DNA of 64,000 nucleotides from Kitasatospora sp. GP82 (GCF_029892105.1 NZ_JARZAJ010000012.1:62001-126000); one strand, 5' to 3'; positions 22,794 to 32,945 are shown, counted from the stretch's first letter. Notes: generated from the letters alone by a model not told the origin. Numbers and translations: made by a program.

Positions 22794-24205
22794 CTGACAC
22801 CGTTTCGCACCCGGAGCTCGAGGGCCTGGGCACCTACGAGTACGGCTGGGCGGACCCGGACGTCGCGGGGGCCGAAGCCAAGCGTGGCCTCAGCGAGGAC
22901 GTCGTCCGCGACATCTCGGCGAAGAAGTCCGAGTCCGAGTGGATGCTCAACCTGCGTCTCAAGGGCCTGAAGCTGTTCGGCAAGAAGCCCATGCCGACCT
23001 GGGGTTCCGACCTCTCCGGCATCGACTTCGACAACATCAAGTACTTCGTCCGCTCCACCGAGAAGCAGGCCGAGTCCTGGGAGGACCTGCCCGCGGACAT
23101 CAAGGCGACGTACGACAAGCTGGGCATCCCGGAGGCGGAGAAGCAGCGCCTGGTCGCCGGTGTCGCCGCACAGTACGAGTCCGAGGTCGTCTACCACCAG
23201 ATCCGCGAGGACCTGGAGGAGCAGGGCGTCATCTTCCTGGACACGGACACCGCGCTGCGCGAGCACCCGGAGATCTTCAAGGAGTACTTCGGCACCGTCA
23301 TCCCGCCCGGTGACAACAAGTTCGCCGCGCTGAACACGGCCGTGTGGTCCGGCGGTTCGTTCATCTACGTGCCGAAGGGCGTGCACGTCGACATTCCGCT
23401 CCAGGCCTACTTCCGGATCAACACCGAGAACATGGGCCAGTTCGAGCGGACGCTGATCATCGTCGACGAGGACGCCTACGTCCACTACGTCGAGGGCTGC
23501 ACCGCGCCGATCTACTCCTCGGACTCGCTGCACAGCGCCGTGGTCGAGATCATCGTCAAGAAGGGCGGCCGCTGCCGCTACACGACCATCCAGAACTGGT
23601 CGAACAACGTCTACAACCTGGTCACCAAGCGCGCCGTGGCGTACGAGGGCGCGACCATGGAGTGGGTCGACGGCAACATCGGCTCCAAGGTCACCATGAA
23701 GTACCCGGCCGTCTACCTGATGGGCGAGCACGCCAAGGGCGAGACCCTGTCGATCGCTTTCGCGGGCGAGGGCCAGCACCAGGACGCCGGCGCCAAGATG
23801 GTCCACATGGCGCCGAACACCTCCTCCAACATCGTCTCCAAGTCGGTGGCGCGTGGCGGTGGCCGCACGTCCTACCGCGGTCTGATCGAGATCGGCGAGG
23901 GCTCCAAGGGCGCCAAGTCCAACGTGCTCTGCGACGCGCTGCTGGTCGACACAATCTCCCGCTCGGACACCTACCCGTACGTGGACGTCCGCGAGGACGA
24001 CGTGTCCATGGGCCACGAGGCCACCGTCTCCAAGGTCAGCGAGGACCAGCTCTTCTACCTGATGAGCCGTGGCATGACCGAGTTCGAGGCGATGGCGATG
24101 ATCGTCCGCGGCTTCGTCGAGCCGATCGCCCGCGAGCTGCCGATGGAGTACGCGCTTGAGCTCAACCGGCTGATCGAGCTGCAGATGGAGGGCTCCGTCG
24201 GCTGA
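22790..24205 (+). CDS. sufB: Fe-S cluster assembly protein SufB
   Basis: 471 residues, no intein. SufB is the scaffold subunit of the SufBCD complex on which clusters are built. The beta-helix core contains [21 protein letters not shown] and [10 protein letters not shown]. The ATG at 22790 has GGAGG 9 bases upstream and overlaps sufR. Highly conserved and in the expected place before sufD. Confidence 0.97.
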   Translation: MTDTVSHPELEGLGTYEYGWADPDVAGAEAKRGLSEDVVRDISAKKSESEWMLNLRLKGLKLFGKKPMPTWGSDLSGIDFDNIKYFVRSTEKQAESWEDLPADIKATYDKLGIPEAEKQRLVAGVAAQYESEVVYHQIREDLEEQGVIFLDTDTALREHPEIFKEYFGTVIPPGDNKFAALNTAVWSGGSFIYVPKGVHVDIPLQAYFRINTENMGQFERTLIIVDEDAYVHYVEGCTAPIYSSDSLHSAVVEIIVKKGGRCRYTTIQNWSNNVYNLVTKRAVAYEGATMEWVDGNIGSKVTMKYPAVYLMGEHAKGETLSIAFAGEGQHQDAGAKMVHMAPNTSSNIVSKSVARGGGRTSYRGLIEIGEGSKGAKSNVLCDALLVDTISRSDTYPYVDVREDDVSMGHEATVSKVSEDQLFYLMSRGMTEFEAMAMIVRGFVEPIARELPMEYALELNRLIELQMEGSVG

Positions 24206-24262
24206 CGCCCAGCCGAACGCGGTCCATCCACACCATTGAGGAAGAGAGCACTACGAACAGCC

Positions 24263-25510
24263 ATGGCTGACGTTCAGAACACCTCCGGCGCCACCACCGC
24301 CGGTTCGATCGAGGTCGGCACCACCGGAGCCGGTGCCCAGCTGGCCGGTCCCGGCACGGGTCGGGCCACCGTCCAGCAGCCGATCGACGCCCGGGTCGCG
24401 GTCAAGCCCTCGTTTGACGTGAACGACTTCCCGGTGCCGCACGGCCGTGAGGAGGACTGGCGGTTCACGCCGATGCACCGCCTGGGCGGTCTGCACGACG
24501 GCACCGCCGCCTCAACCGCCGCGCGTGGCGGCGAGGGTACTGACAAGGTCGAGCTGGCCCTGCCGGACGGCGTCACCGCCGAGACCGTCGGCCGTGACGA
24601 CGCCCGCCTGGGCAAGGCCGGTACGCCGGTCGACCGGGTCGCCGCGCAGGCGTTCAGCGCCTTCGAGCAGGCGCTGGTCGTCACCGTCCCCGCGGAGACC
24701 GTGCTCACCGAGCCGGTGAAGATCGACGTGCACGCCGAGGGCGGCGTCCGCTTCGCGCACGTGGTGATCGACGTCAAGCCGTTCGCCGAGGCGGTCGTGG
24801 TGCTGAACCACACCGGCACCGGCACCCGGGCCGCCAACGTCGAGCTGCTGGTCGGCGACGGCGCCAAGCTCACCTTCGTCTCCGTCCAGGACTGGGAGCG
24901 CGACGCGGTGCACGTCGCCCAGCAGTCCGCCCTGGTCGGCCGGGACGCCTCGCTCAAGTCCGTGATCGTCACCTTCGGCGGCGACCTGGTCCGGATCCAC
25001 CCCAGGGTGCGCTACGCAGGTCCCGGCGGCGAGGCCGAGCTGTACGGGCTGTACTTCGCCGACGCGGGCCAGCACCTGGAGCACCGCCTGATCATCGACC
25101 ACGACACCCCGCACTGCCGGTCCAACGTGGTCTACAAGGGCGCCCTCCAGGGTCAGGACGCGCACGCGGTCTGGGTCGGCGACGTGCTGATCCGCGCCGC
25201 CGCCGAGGGCACCGACACCTATGAGCACAACCGCAACCTGGTGCTCACCGACGGTGCCCGGGTCGACTCGATCCCCAACCTGGAGATCGAGACCGGTGAG
25301 ATCGTCGGCGCCGGCCACGCCTCCGCCACCGGCCGCTTCGACGACGAGCAGCTCTTCTACCTGCAGGCTCGCGGTATCCCGGCCGACGAGGCCCGCCGCC
25401 TCGTGGTGCGCGGCTTCTTCGCCGAGCTGGTCCAGCAGATCGGCGTCGCCGAGATCCAGGACCACCTGATGGAGAAGATCGAGGCCGAGCTGGAAGCGAA
25501 CGTCGGATGA
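24263..25510 (+). CDS. sufD: Fe-S cluster assembly protein SufD
   Basis: 415 residues, paralogous to SufB in the beta-helix region. AELYGLYFADAGQHLEHR and HDTPHCRSNVVYKGALQG (about residues 275-300) include the conserved His and Cys. The ATG at 24263 gives MADVQNTSG and follows GAGGAAGAGAG. The stop overlaps the Rieske gene by four bases. Confidence 0.96.
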   Translation: MADVQNTSGATTAGSIEVGTTGAGAQLAGPGTGRATVQQPIDARVAVKPSFDVNDFPVPHGREEDWRFTPMHRLGGLHDGTAASTAARGGEGTDKVELALPDGVTAETVGRDDARLGKAGTPVDRVAAQAFSAFEQALVVTVPAETVLTEPVKIDVHAEGGVRFAHVVIDVKPFAEAVVVLNHTGTGTRAANVELLVGDGAKLTFVSVQDWERDAVHVAQQSALVGRDASLKSVIVTFGGDLVRIHPRVRYAGPGGEAELYGLYFADAGQHLEHRLIIDHDTPHCRSNVVYKGALQGQDAHAVWVGDVLIRAAAEGTDTYEHNRNLVLTDGARVDSIPNLEIETGEIVGAGHASATGRFDDEQLFYLQARGIPADEARRLVVRGFFAELVQQIGVAEIQDHLMEKIEAELEANVG

Positions 25511-25824
25511 GTTTCCTTCGCGCCTGCTCGCTGAGCGAACTCCACGAGGACGTGCCCAAGCGCGTCGAGCTCAACGGCGTCCCGGTCGCTCTCGTCTTCA
25601 CCGAGGGCGAGGTGTTCGCGATCAACGACATCTGCTCGCACGCGAACGTCTCCCTCTCCGAGGGCGAGGTCGAGGACTGCATGATCGAGTGCTGGCTGCA
25701 CGGCTCCAGCTTCGACCTGCGCTCCGGCAAGCCCTCCGGGCTGCCCGCCACCAAGCCGGTCGCCGTCTACCCCGTAAAGATCGAAGGGGACGATGTGCTC
25801 GTCTCCGTCAACCAGGAGTCCTGA
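25507..25824 (+). CDS. Rieske-type [2Fe-2S] ferredoxin of the suf operon
   Basis: 105 residues. The cluster ligands are Cys43-x-His45 (ICSHAN) and Cys62-xx-His65 (ECWLHG), the Rieske spacing without a membrane anchor. Similar small Rieske proteins lie between sufD and sufC in most actinobacteria; an electron-transfer role in cluster assembly is inferred from this position. Coupled to sufD by an ATGA overlap. Confidence 0.93.
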   Translation: MSFLRACSLSELHEDVPKRVELNGVPVALVFTEGEVFAINDICSHANVSLSEGEVEDCMIECWLHGSSFDLRSGKPSGLPATKPVAVYPVKIEGDDVLVSVNQES

Positions 25825-25830
25825 GTACAC

Positions 25831-26595
25831 ATGGCAACGCTTGAAATCCGTGACCTGCACGTCTCCGTCGACGCCGAAGGCGGCCCGCGCGAGATCCTGC
25901 GCGGCGTCGACCTGACCGTGAAGCAGGGCGAGACCCACGCGATCATGGGCCCCAACGGCTCCGGCAAGTCCACCCTGGCCTACTCGCTGGCCGGTCACCC
26001 CAAGTACACCGTCACCAGCGGCTCGGTGCTGCTGGACGGCGAGAACGTGCTGGAGATGACCGTCGACGAGCGCGCCCGCGCCGGTGTCTTCCTCGCCATG
26101 CAGTACCCGGTCGAGGTCCCCGGTGTCTCGGTCTCCAACTTCCTGCGCACCGCCGCCACCGCCGTGCGCGGCGAGGCCCCCAAGCTGCGCACCTGGGTGA
26201 AGGAGGTCAAGGAGGCGATGGCCGCCCTCCAGATGGACCCGGCCTTCGCCGAGCGCAACGTCAACGAGGGCTTCTCCGGCGGCGAGAAGAAGCGGCACGA
26301 GATCCTCCAGCTGGAGCTGCTCAAGCCGAAGATCGCCATCCTGGACGAGACCGACTCCGGCCTGGACGTCGACGCGCTGCGCATCGTCTCCGAGGGCATC
26401 AACCGGGTTCGCTCCACCGGCGAGGTCGGCACCCTGCTGGTCACCCACTACACCCGCATCCTGCGGTACATCCAGCCCGACTACGTCCACGTCTTCGCGG
26501 GCGGCCGCATCGTCGAGTCCGGCGGCGCCGAGCTCGCCGACAAGCTGGAGAACGAGGGCTACGAGGCTTACGTGAAGGGCGGCGCTTCCGAGTGA
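25831..26595 (+). CDS. sufC: Fe-S cluster assembly ATPase SufC
   Basis: 254 residues. Walker A GPNGSGKST (residues 40-48), signature FSGGEKKRHEI near 148 and Walker B IAILDETDSGLD with the SufC-specific ETDSGLD. SufC drives conformational change in SufB-SufD using ATP. It lies 6 bases after the Rieske gene and overlaps sufS. Confidence 0.97.
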   Translation: MATLEIRDLHVSVDAEGGPREILRGVDLTVKQGETHAIMGPNGSGKSTLAYSLAGHPKYTVTSGSVLLDGENVLEMTVDERARAGVFLAMQYPVEVPGVSVSNFLRTAATAVRGEAPKLRTWVKEVKEAMAALQMDPAFAERNVNEGFSGGEKKRHEILQLELLKPKIAILDETDSGLDVDALRIVSEGINRVRSTGEVGTLLVTHYTRILRYIQPDYVHVFAGGRIVESGGAELADKLENEGYEAYVKGGASE

Positions 26596-27881
26596 CCCAA
26601 TCTCGCAGTTCAGAGGGGCATACCGGCTCGGCGCTGACCGGGCTGCTCGACACCGACGCGATCCGCAAGGACTTCCCGATCCTGCAGCGGGTGCTGCACG
26701 ACGGCAAGCCCCTGATCTACTTGGACAACGCGGCGACCTCGCAGAAGCCCCGGCAGGTGCTCGAAGCCCTCAACGCTTACTACGAGCGGTACAACGCCAA
26801 TGTGCACCGCGGGGTGCATGTGCTGGCCGAGGAGGCCACGGCGCTGTACGAGGGTGCCCGCGACAAGGTCGCGGCCTTCGTCAACGCGCCGAGCCGGGAC
26901 GAGGTGATCTTCACCAAGAACGCCTCGGAGTCCCTCAACCTGGTTGCCAACATGCTGGGTTGGGCCGACGAGCCCTACCGCGTGGACGCGGACGCCGAGA
27001 TCGTCATCACGGAGATGGAGCACCACTCCAACATCGTTCCGTGGCAGCTGCTCTCGCAGCGCACCGGCGCGAAGCTGAAGTGGTTCGGGCTGACCGACGA
27101 GGGCCGGCTCGACCTGTCCAACATCGACGAGCTGATCACCGAGAAGACGAAGATCGTCTCCTTCACCCTGGTCTCCAACCTGATGGGCACCATCAACCCG
27201 GTCGAGACCATCGTCCGCAAGGCCCAGTCGGTCGGCGCCCTGGTGCTGATCGACGCCTCCCAGGCCGCCCCGCACATGGTGCTGGACGTCCAGGCGCTGG
27301 AGGCCGACTTCGTCGCCTTCACCGGGCACAAGATGCTGGCACCCACGGGTATCGGCGTGCTCTGGGGCCGCCAGGAGCTGCTCGAGGACCTGCCCCCGTT
27401 CCTCGGTGGCGGCGAGATGATCGAGACCGTCACCATGGGCTCGTCCACCTACGCCCCCGCGCCGCACAAGTTCGAGGCGGGCACCCCGCCGATCGCCCAG
27501 GCGGTCGGTCTCGGCGCGGCCATCGACTACCTGTCGAACATCGGCATGGAGAAGATCGCCGCTCATGAGCACGCGATCACCGAGTACGCGGTCGAGCGCC
27601 TTCTCGAGGTGCCGGAACTGCGGATCATCGGCCCCCGTACGGCTGTTGACCGCGGCGCCGCGATCTCCTTCGTCCTCGGCGACATCCACCCGCACGACGT
27701 GGGCCAGGTGCTGGACGAGCAGGGCATCGCCGTGCGCGTCGGTCACCACTGCGCACGGCCGGTCTGCCTGCGGTACGGAATTCCGGCGACCACGCGAGCG
27801 TCGTTCTATCTGTACTCGACGCCGGCCGAGGTCGATGCGCTGATCGCCGGCCTGCACCACGTCCGCAACTTCTTCGGCTGA
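26592..27881 (+). CDS. sufS: Cysteine desulfurase SufS
   Basis: 429 residues, PLP-dependent class V aminotransferase fold. Lys247 in FTGHKMLAP binds PLP and Cys387 in VGHHCARPVC is the persulfide cysteine on the short, group II loop. It converts cysteine to alanine and passes sulfur to SufU. The GTG start overlaps the sufC stop (GTGA), adding about 25 residues before FPILQRV. Confidence 0.96.
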   Translation: MTQSRSSEGHTGSALTGLLDTDAIRKDFPILQRVLHDGKPLIYLDNAATSQKPRQVLEALNAYYERYNANVHRGVHVLAEEATALYEGARDKVAAFVNAPSRDEVIFTKNASESLNLVANMLGWADEPYRVDADAEIVITEMEHHSNIVPWQLLSQRTGAKLKWFGLTDEGRLDLSNIDELITEKTKIVSFTLVSNLMGTINPVETIVRKAQSVGALVLIDASQAAPHMVLDVQALEADFVAFTGHKMLAPTGIGVLWGRQELLEDLPPFLGGGEMIETVTMGSSTYAPAPHKFEAGTPPIAQAVGLGAAIDYLSNIGMEKIAAHEHAITEYAVERLLEVPELRIIGPRTAVDRGAAISFVLGDIHPHDVGQVLDEQGIAVRVGHHCARPVCLRYGIPATTRASFYLYSTPAEVDALIAGLHHVRNFFG

Positions 27882-27898
27882 GGGACTGGGCCACTGAG

Positions 27899-28351
27899 AT
27901 GAAGCTCGACTCGATGTACCAGGAGATCATCCTGGACCACTACCGCAACCCCCACGGCAAGGGGCTGCGGGACGGCGACGCCGAGGTGCACCACGTCAAC
28001 CCGACCTGTGGGGACGAGATCACCCTGCGGGTCAGGCTCGACGGCGCCGTGGTGGCGGATGTCAGCTACGAGTCGCAGGGCTGCTCGATCAGCCAGGCCA
28101 GCGCCTCGGTGCTGAACGACCTGGTGGTCGGCAAGACCGTCGGCGAGGGCCAGGTCATCCAGGAGGCCTTCCTGGAGCTGATGCAGAGCAAGGGCCAGGG
28201 CGAGGGCGACGAGGAGGTGCTGGAGGACGCGGTCGCGTTCGCCGGTGTCTCCAAGTACCCCGCCCGGGTCAAGTGCGCGCTGCTGAGCTGGATGGCCTGG
28301 AAGGACGCCACCGCCAAGGCGCTCGCCGAGCAGCCCGCCATCAACGACTGA
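27899..28351 (+). CDS. sufU: SufU, zinc-dependent sulfurtransferase
   Basis: 150 residues of the IscU/SufU fold. The ligand cysteines are Cys37 (PTCGDE), Cys62 (QGCSIS) and Cys126 (VKCALLSW), with the insertion between the second and third typical of SufU rather than IscU. It accepts persulfide sulfur from SufS. It starts 17 bases after sufS. Confidence 0.95.
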   Translation: MKLDSMYQEIILDHYRNPHGKGLRDGDAEVHHVNPTCGDEITLRVRLDGAVVADVSYESQGCSISQASASVLNDLVVGKTVGEGQVIQEAFLELMQSKGQGEGDEEVLEDAVAFAGVSKYPARVKCALLSWMAWKDATAKALAEQPAIND

Positions 28352-28362
28352 AGGACTGATCA

Positions 28363-28737
28363 ATGAGCGAGACCGAGACCCCGGCTGCGGACAGCAGCCA
28401 GGACGGCCCGGTGGGCACCAGCGCGGGCACCGTGTCCGTCGAGGACCTGACCGAGGCCCTGATGGACGTCGTCGACCCCGAACTGGGCATCGACGTCGTC
28501 AACCTGGGCCTCATCTACGGCGTCCACATCGACGAGGACGACGTGGCCACCATCGACATGACGCTCACCTCGGCGGCCTGCCCGCTGACCGACGTCATCG
28601 AGGACCAGGCGAAGACCGCCACCGACGGCCTGGTGAAGGACCTGCGTATCAACTGGGTCTGGATGCCGCCGTGGGGCCCCGACAAGATCACCGACGACGG
28701 CCGCGATCAGCTCCGCGCCCTCGGCTTCAACGTCTGA
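28363..28737 (+). CDS. sufT: SufT-like metal-sulfur cluster assembly factor (MIP18/DUF59)
   Basis: 124 residues: a flexible acidic N-terminal 25 residues, then the MIP18 domain with DPELGIDVVNLGLIYGV and the cysteine in LTSAACPLTDVIEDQ. The family helps in Fe-S cluster maturation or delivery. It is the last gene of the suf operon, 11 bases after sufU, and is followed by a strong terminator. Confidence 0.93.
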   Translation: MSETETPAADSSQDGPVGTSAGTVSVEDLTEALMDVVDPELGIDVVNLGLIYGVHIDEDDVATIDMTLTSAACPLTDVIEDQAKTATDGLVKDLRINWVWMPPWGPDKITDDGRDQLRALGFNV

Positions 28738-28755
28738 TCGGCCCAGCACCTGCAG

Positions 28756-28814
28756 AAACGCCACTGCCGCGTGGATCGCTCCTTCGGGGGACGATCCACG
28801 CGGCAGTGGCGTTT
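28756..28814 (+). terminator. Terminator of the suf operon
   Basis: A perfect 23-bp stem (28756-28778 with 28792-28814, AAACGCCACTGCC...) around a 13-base loop that can fold further. Because the MFS gene converges on it, it may act in both directions. Confidence 0.92.
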
Positions 28815-28881
28815 GCGCTGCGCGCAGCGCCTGGGGACGGAGCCCCCGCGCCCTGTCGCTCAGCGCCTGCGGACGATGCGG

Positions 28882-30204
28882 TCAGCGCTTGCGGACGACG
28901 GTCGCCGCGAGGCCCAGGCAGGCGAGCGCTGCGATGCTCGCGAAGCCGCTGACGGCCGCAAGCAGACCGTAGGAGCGGACCAGGGCGCCCACGGCGACGA
29001 TCGGCAGCGAGCTGCCCAGGTAGACGACGACCCACAGGGTGGAGAGTTCACTGCCGCGCCGTTCGGGGTCCATGGCGGCGACGGCGTTGGTGAACAGGGA
29101 GCGGAACGCCACGCCCTGGCAGGCACCACCGAGGACGCTGCCGATGAAGAGCAGCGCCGGGGTGCCGGTGTACTGGGCGGCGACCACCATGCCCAGGCCG
29201 GCGGCCAGTCCGGTCATGCCGAGGGCGATGACCAGACGGTCGGCGGTCGGCGGGATCAGCAGCTGGGCGATCGCCGAGGAGCCGAGCAGCAGGGCGGCGA
29301 CCACCGCGCCCGTCAGATGCGAGGTGGTGTGCAGCAGCTTCGCCGAGAAGGCGGGCGCCAGGCTGAGGTAGACCCCGAAGACGGCGTAGGAGATGAAGCC
29401 GGCACCGGCGGCGAGCAGGAACTCGCGGCGGCCCTTGGCGGGCAGGGCGAGCCGCTTGGGCCGCAGATGGGCCGGGGTGGTGATGCGGGGAGGGGCGGCC
29501 GGCGGGCGTTCGCGTCCCGGCATCCGGGGATGGACCAGGGCCAGCGGGACGCACAGGGCCAGCAGCGCCACCGCGTGTGCCATGAAGGGCGTCAGCAGCG
29601 GGTTCGAACCGCCTGCGAGCAGGGCGCCGATGATCGGGCCGAGTGCCACCCCGCCCGCCGAACAGGCCAGGGTGAGCTTGGCGGCCAGCGTCTGGTGGTC
29701 CGGCAGCAGATCGCCGAGGGCGGCCCCGGCGGCACCGGTGGACAGCGCGACCGCGACGCCCTGGACGGCCCGTCCGGCGGCGAGCTGGCCGAAGCTGCCC
29801 GCGGTGGCGAAGATCGCGTCGCCGGCGGCGGCCAGCACCACGGCGGGCAGGATCATCGCGCGGCGCCCGAGGTGGTCCGACCAGTGGCCGACCGCGGCCA
29901 GCACCGGGACCAGGGCGAAGACGTAGACGGTGAAGAGGATGGTGGTGTCGAGGGCGGTCAGCCCGAGGCGCTGCTGGAGCACCGGATAGATCGGGGTCGC
30001 CAGGTTGGCACCGATCAGCAGAAGCAGAAGGGCGGCGGCCACCAGGCCGACGCGTATGCCGCGCAGCGCGTTCCAGCGGCTGACCGCGGCGAGCTGGAGT
30101 TGCGTGCGTGGTGCGAGCTCCAGGGGGAGCAGGGCCTCCGAGAGCCGGCGTACCGGGTACTGCGCTGTGGGCAGTCCGGGGCCGGCGGGGGAGAGGTCCG
30201 CCAT
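28882..30204 (-). CDS. MFS transporter
   Basis: 440 residues with about 12 membrane helices and the MFS motif A-like loop GHWSDHLGRRAMIL between helices 2 and 3 (about residues 107-120). The N-terminal 48 residues are cytoplasmic. It resembles proton-coupled drug or metabolite exporters; the substrate cannot be told. The ATG at 30204 has AGGAGA 11 bases upstream, which settles the start although the frame stays open further. Confidence 0.88.
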   Translation of the reverse strand: MADLSPAGPGLPTAQYPVRRLSEALLPLELAPRTQLQLAAVSRWNALRGIRVGLVAAALLLLLIGANLATPIYPVLQQRLGLTALDTTILFTVYVFALVPVLAAVGHWSDHLGRRAMILPAVVLAAAGDAIFATAGSFGQLAAGRAVQGVAVALSTGAAGAALGDLLPDHQTLAAKLTLACSAGGVALGPIIGALLAGGSNPLLTPFMAHAVALLALCVPLALVHPRMPGRERPPAAPPRITTPAHLRPKRLALPAKGRREFLLAAGAGFISYAVFGVYLSLAPAFSAKLLHTTSHLTGAVVAALLLGSSAIAQLLIPPTADRLVIALGMTGLAAGLGMVVAAQYTGTPALLFIGSVLGGACQGVAFRSLFTNAVAAMDPERRGSELSTLWVVVYLGSSLPIVAVGALVRSYGLLAAVSGFASIAALACLGLAATVVRKR

Positions 30205-30698
30205 GGCAGGGGTCTCCTGTGGCCGGGCACCACCGGGCCCGGGCAGGGCCTGGGGTGGTGGCCTGGATTCGGGGTCTCCGGCGGGGCAGGATGAGTACTG
30301 GTGCGGTCCTCCCGCCGTACGCGCCCCGGCAGCCCGCAGGAGGGCATGGGGAAGCAGTCGAGCGAGGAGGGGGGTGGGCGTCGTTGCCCGGTGGCCGTGC
30401 GGGGTTGTGCACTGCGCCAAGCGAAGGATACGGCTTCGCGCCCGTCGACGGCGGGTGAGGGCCCTGTCCGGCCGCGACCCCGTCGGCTGCGACACCCGGG
30501 GGTTGACGCCGCGCGCCGGGCAGGACCGGCCGGATCGGGCCTGGAGGCCACCGGTCGGGCGCGGCGCCGCCCCGACGGCTACGCTGAGTAGATGGACGGG
30601 TACCCACTCGGCCCTGCGGACGGTGGCCACCGCTGCTGCGGGTGATGCCACTGTGACCACCGCCACTACGACCTTGTCAGTACGGGAGAGCACGCACG
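30205..30698. promoter_or_regulatory. Divergent gap between the MFS gene and the 541-aa gene
   Basis: 494 bases with no supported gene; open frames on both strands are read-through of the neighbours or random. A TACGCT hexamer at 30579-30584 could be a -10 for the rightward gene. I see no operator-like dyad of note. Confidence 0.45.
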
Positions 30699-32324
30699 AT
30701 GGCCGGACGACGACGCACCAACCCTGACAGCTCTTCGGAGAGCGGGCCCGGCGCGAAGCCCGAGGGCCTGCTTCCTGCCGACTACGAGCTGGCCGATCTG
30801 TACGGGGCGTTCGCCGCGCACGGTCGCGAGGAGGACGACATGGACGATGCCGTCGTCCTCGTCCCGCCGGTCCTGCTGCCGCCGGAGGAGGAGCTGGCCG
30901 CCGCCGCGCTCGCGGTGCCGCTGATCGACCATGCGCTGAAGCTGGCCCGCTGGGCCGCGCCGCACCGGCCGGTGGACGAGTTCGGTGACCTGACCGGTCC
31001 CGACCGTGCCCCCGCCGCCCGGCTGCTCGGTCTGGCGCCCGCCGAGGGCGACGCGCCGGAGGACGCGGTGGTCGAGGCCATGCGGGCCTGGTCGCTCGCC
31101 TGCGATCTGGAGCTGATCGAGATCGGCACCACCGCCGAGGGCGAGCATGTGGCCGTCCCGGGCCCGGATCTGGACGACGCCGAGCAGGGCGATGCGGAGA
31201 CCGTCCTCGAACTGTGGCTCACCGCCGCCGGCATCGTCCGCGAGCTGGCCGTCGAAGCCGACTCCCTCACCCTGGAGGGCGAGGGCGAGGGCGAGGAGAA
31301 GGGCGAGAGCGACGAGGCCGGGCTCGCCGAGCTGGAGGAGTCCCGGAAGGCGGCCGAGGAGCTGCTGGACGAGGCGCTCCAGGTGCTCTACGAGACCACC
31401 GCCTTTGCCGAGCCGGGGCAGGAGACCGTACCGCTGGGCGTGCTGGCCGCGCTGCTGGTCGTACCGGAGGGCGAGGAGCCCGACGAGGAGATGCTCGGCG
31501 ACATCACCGACCTGATGGTGACGCTCGACCCGATGCTCGGCGACCTCGCCGAGCTCGGGCTGCTGGAGCACCAGCCGATCGACCCGGAGCTGTTCGAGGA
31601 GGAGACCGGCGAGGAGCCGGTGGCGGAGGGCACCGAGCCGCTGGACGAGGCGGAGGCCGCCCGGTTCGGGCTGGTCAGGCTCACCGCGCTCGGGCAGTAC
31701 GGCGTGCGCCAGTGGCTGCTGGAGGACGGCTTCGAGGCCCCGCTGATCGGCGAGCTGGCCCAGGGCACCGCCGAGGAACTGCTGCGCGGGATCTCGGAGA
31801 CCGACAACGTGCTCCCCGAGCGGGAGCTGGCCGCCTGGCTCACCGGACGGGAGCCGCTCGCGGCGGCGCGTGAACTGCTGGCGGCGGCCCGGGGGACCGA
31901 CCCGTACAGCCCGGTGCGGCGGCTGCTGTGCCTGTCCGCGCTGGAGCAGCTCGGCACCGCGGCCCGTCCTGCCGCGCAGGAGGTGGTGGACGACGCCGAG
32001 CTCGGTGGCGCGGCGCGGGCCTGGCTGCTCGAACAGGGCGTGGAGGTCGCGGCGCCGGAGCGGCCGGTGGTGCTCTGGACGATGGTGGACACCTTTGCCG
32101 CCCAGTTGCTGACCAACGAGGGTGAGCTTGAGGAGGTGCAGCAGCTGGTGGCCGGGCTGCCGGTGGACGACGACCCGGAGGGCTTCTTCGGCGAACTGTG
32201 GCGCATCGAGCACCCGTACACGGTGGAGGTGCTGGAGGCCGTCGGCGAGCTGCACCAGGACCGCGGGGTGGCCAAGGAAGCCAGGAAGGCGGCGTTCAAG
32301 GCCCGCTCCCGCCGCGGCAAGTAG
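30699..32324 (+). CDS. Large acidic protein of unknown function, 541 aa
   Basis: I do not recognise a characterised family. The protein is very acidic, rich in Glu, Asp, Ala and Leu, with a basic start (MAGRRRTNPD), a Glu/Gly repeat-like stretch GEGEGEEKGESDEAGL near residue 200 and a basic end (KAAFKARSRRGK). It lacks membrane helices and signal peptide. Predicted helical throughout; HEAT-like helical pairs are possible from the regular hydrophobic spacing after residue 330. Host-like codon use and a following terminator support expression. Confidence 0.8.
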   Translation: MAGRRRTNPDSSSESGPGAKPEGLLPADYELADLYGAFAAHGREEDDMDDAVVLVPPVLLPPEEELAAAALAVPLIDHALKLARWAAPHRPVDEFGDLTGPDRAPAARLLGLAPAEGDAPEDAVVEAMRAWSLACDLELIEIGTTAEGEHVAVPGPDLDDAEQGDAETVLELWLTAAGIVRELAVEADSLTLEGEGEGEEKGESDEAGLAELEESRKAAEELLDEALQVLYETTAFAEPGQETVPLGVLAALLVVPEGEEPDEEMLGDITDLMVTLDPMLGDLAELGLLEHQPIDPELFEEETGEEPVAEGTEPLDEAEAARFGLVRLTALGQYGVRQWLLEDGFEAPLIGELAQGTAEELLRGISETDNVLPERELAAWLTGREPLAAARELLAAARGTDPYSPVRRLLCLSALEQLGTAARPAAQEVVDDAELGGAARAWLLEQGVEVAAPERPVVLWTMVDTFAAQLLTNEGELEEVQQLVAGLPVDDDPEGFFGELWRIEHPYTVEVLEAVGELHQDRGVAKEARKAAFKARSRRGK

Positions 32325-32403
32325 CTCCGGCGCGCGCGACACCCGGTACGACCGCCCCGGCCGATCACGACGCCCGCTGAGTTTTGGCAGCGCTGCGGTA
32401 CTT

Positions 32404-32441
32404 GCCACAGGGCCGCCAACGTGAGATGGCGGCCCTGTGGC
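32404..32441. terminator. Hairpin between convergent genes
   Basis: GCCACAGGGCCGCCA (32404-32418) and TGGCGGCCCTGTGGC (32427-32441) form a 15-bp stem with an 8-base loop. It lies between the acidic-protein gene and the convergent carboxymuconolactone-decarboxylase-like gene. Confidence 0.82.
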
Positions 32442-32486
32442 GATCTTTGACGTCCTCTCTCCCCGGATCGGGGGTGAGGCATTCGC

Positions 32487-32945
32487 CTACCAGGAGGCGC
32501 TGGCGGCGATCTGCCGGGTGGTGGCGTTGAGGCGGTTGAAGAGGTTGGTCACGGCGATCATGAGGGTCAGGGCGGCGAGCCCCTTCTCGTCGTAGTGCCG
32601 CGCGGCCTCGTCCCAGATCTCGTCGGGCACCGGGTCGGTCCGGTCGGCCAGCCGGGTGGCGGATTCGGCGAGCGCCAGTGCGGCACGCTCGGCGTCGGTG
32701 AAGTACGGCGCCTCCCGCCAGGCCGCCACCGCGAACAGTCGCTCATCGCTCTCCCCGGCCTTCCTGGCGCTGCGCGCACCCGCGTCCACGCAGACGCTGC
32801 AGCCGTTGATCTGGCTCGCCCGCAGGTGGACGAGCTCCAGCGTCGTCTTCGGCACGCCACCCTTCTCCACGGCCTTGAGTACGTTGAGGATGGCGGGCAT
32901 GGCATCGGGAAGGACCATGGCCGGGTTCTGCATACGGGCCTGCAT
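32487..32945 (-). CDS. Carboxymuconolactone decarboxylase/AhpD-like protein
   Basis: 152 residues. The AhpD-type redox motif is INGCSVCVDAGARSARKAGE (residues 47-66), with the CxxC pair and nearby His/acid pattern, so an alkylhydroperoxidase or disulfide-reducing activity is likely. AGGAGG lies just before the ATG at 32945. It is the typical neighbour and regulated partner of ECF41 sigma factors; a promoter of ECF41 type reads into it from 33028-33002. Confidence 0.92.
   Translation of the reverse strand: MQARMQNPAMVLPDAMPAILNVLKAVEKGGVPKTTLELVHLRASQINGCSVCVDAGARSARKAGESDERLFAVAAWREAPYFTDAERAALALAESATRLADRTDPVPDEIWDEAARHYDEKGLAALTLMIAVTNLFNRLNATTRQIAASASW

Noticed and set aside
29605..29625. 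GGTTCGAACC resembling a tRNA T-loop
   Set aside because: It lies within the MFS coding sequence and has no acceptor, D-arm or anticodon partner nearby.
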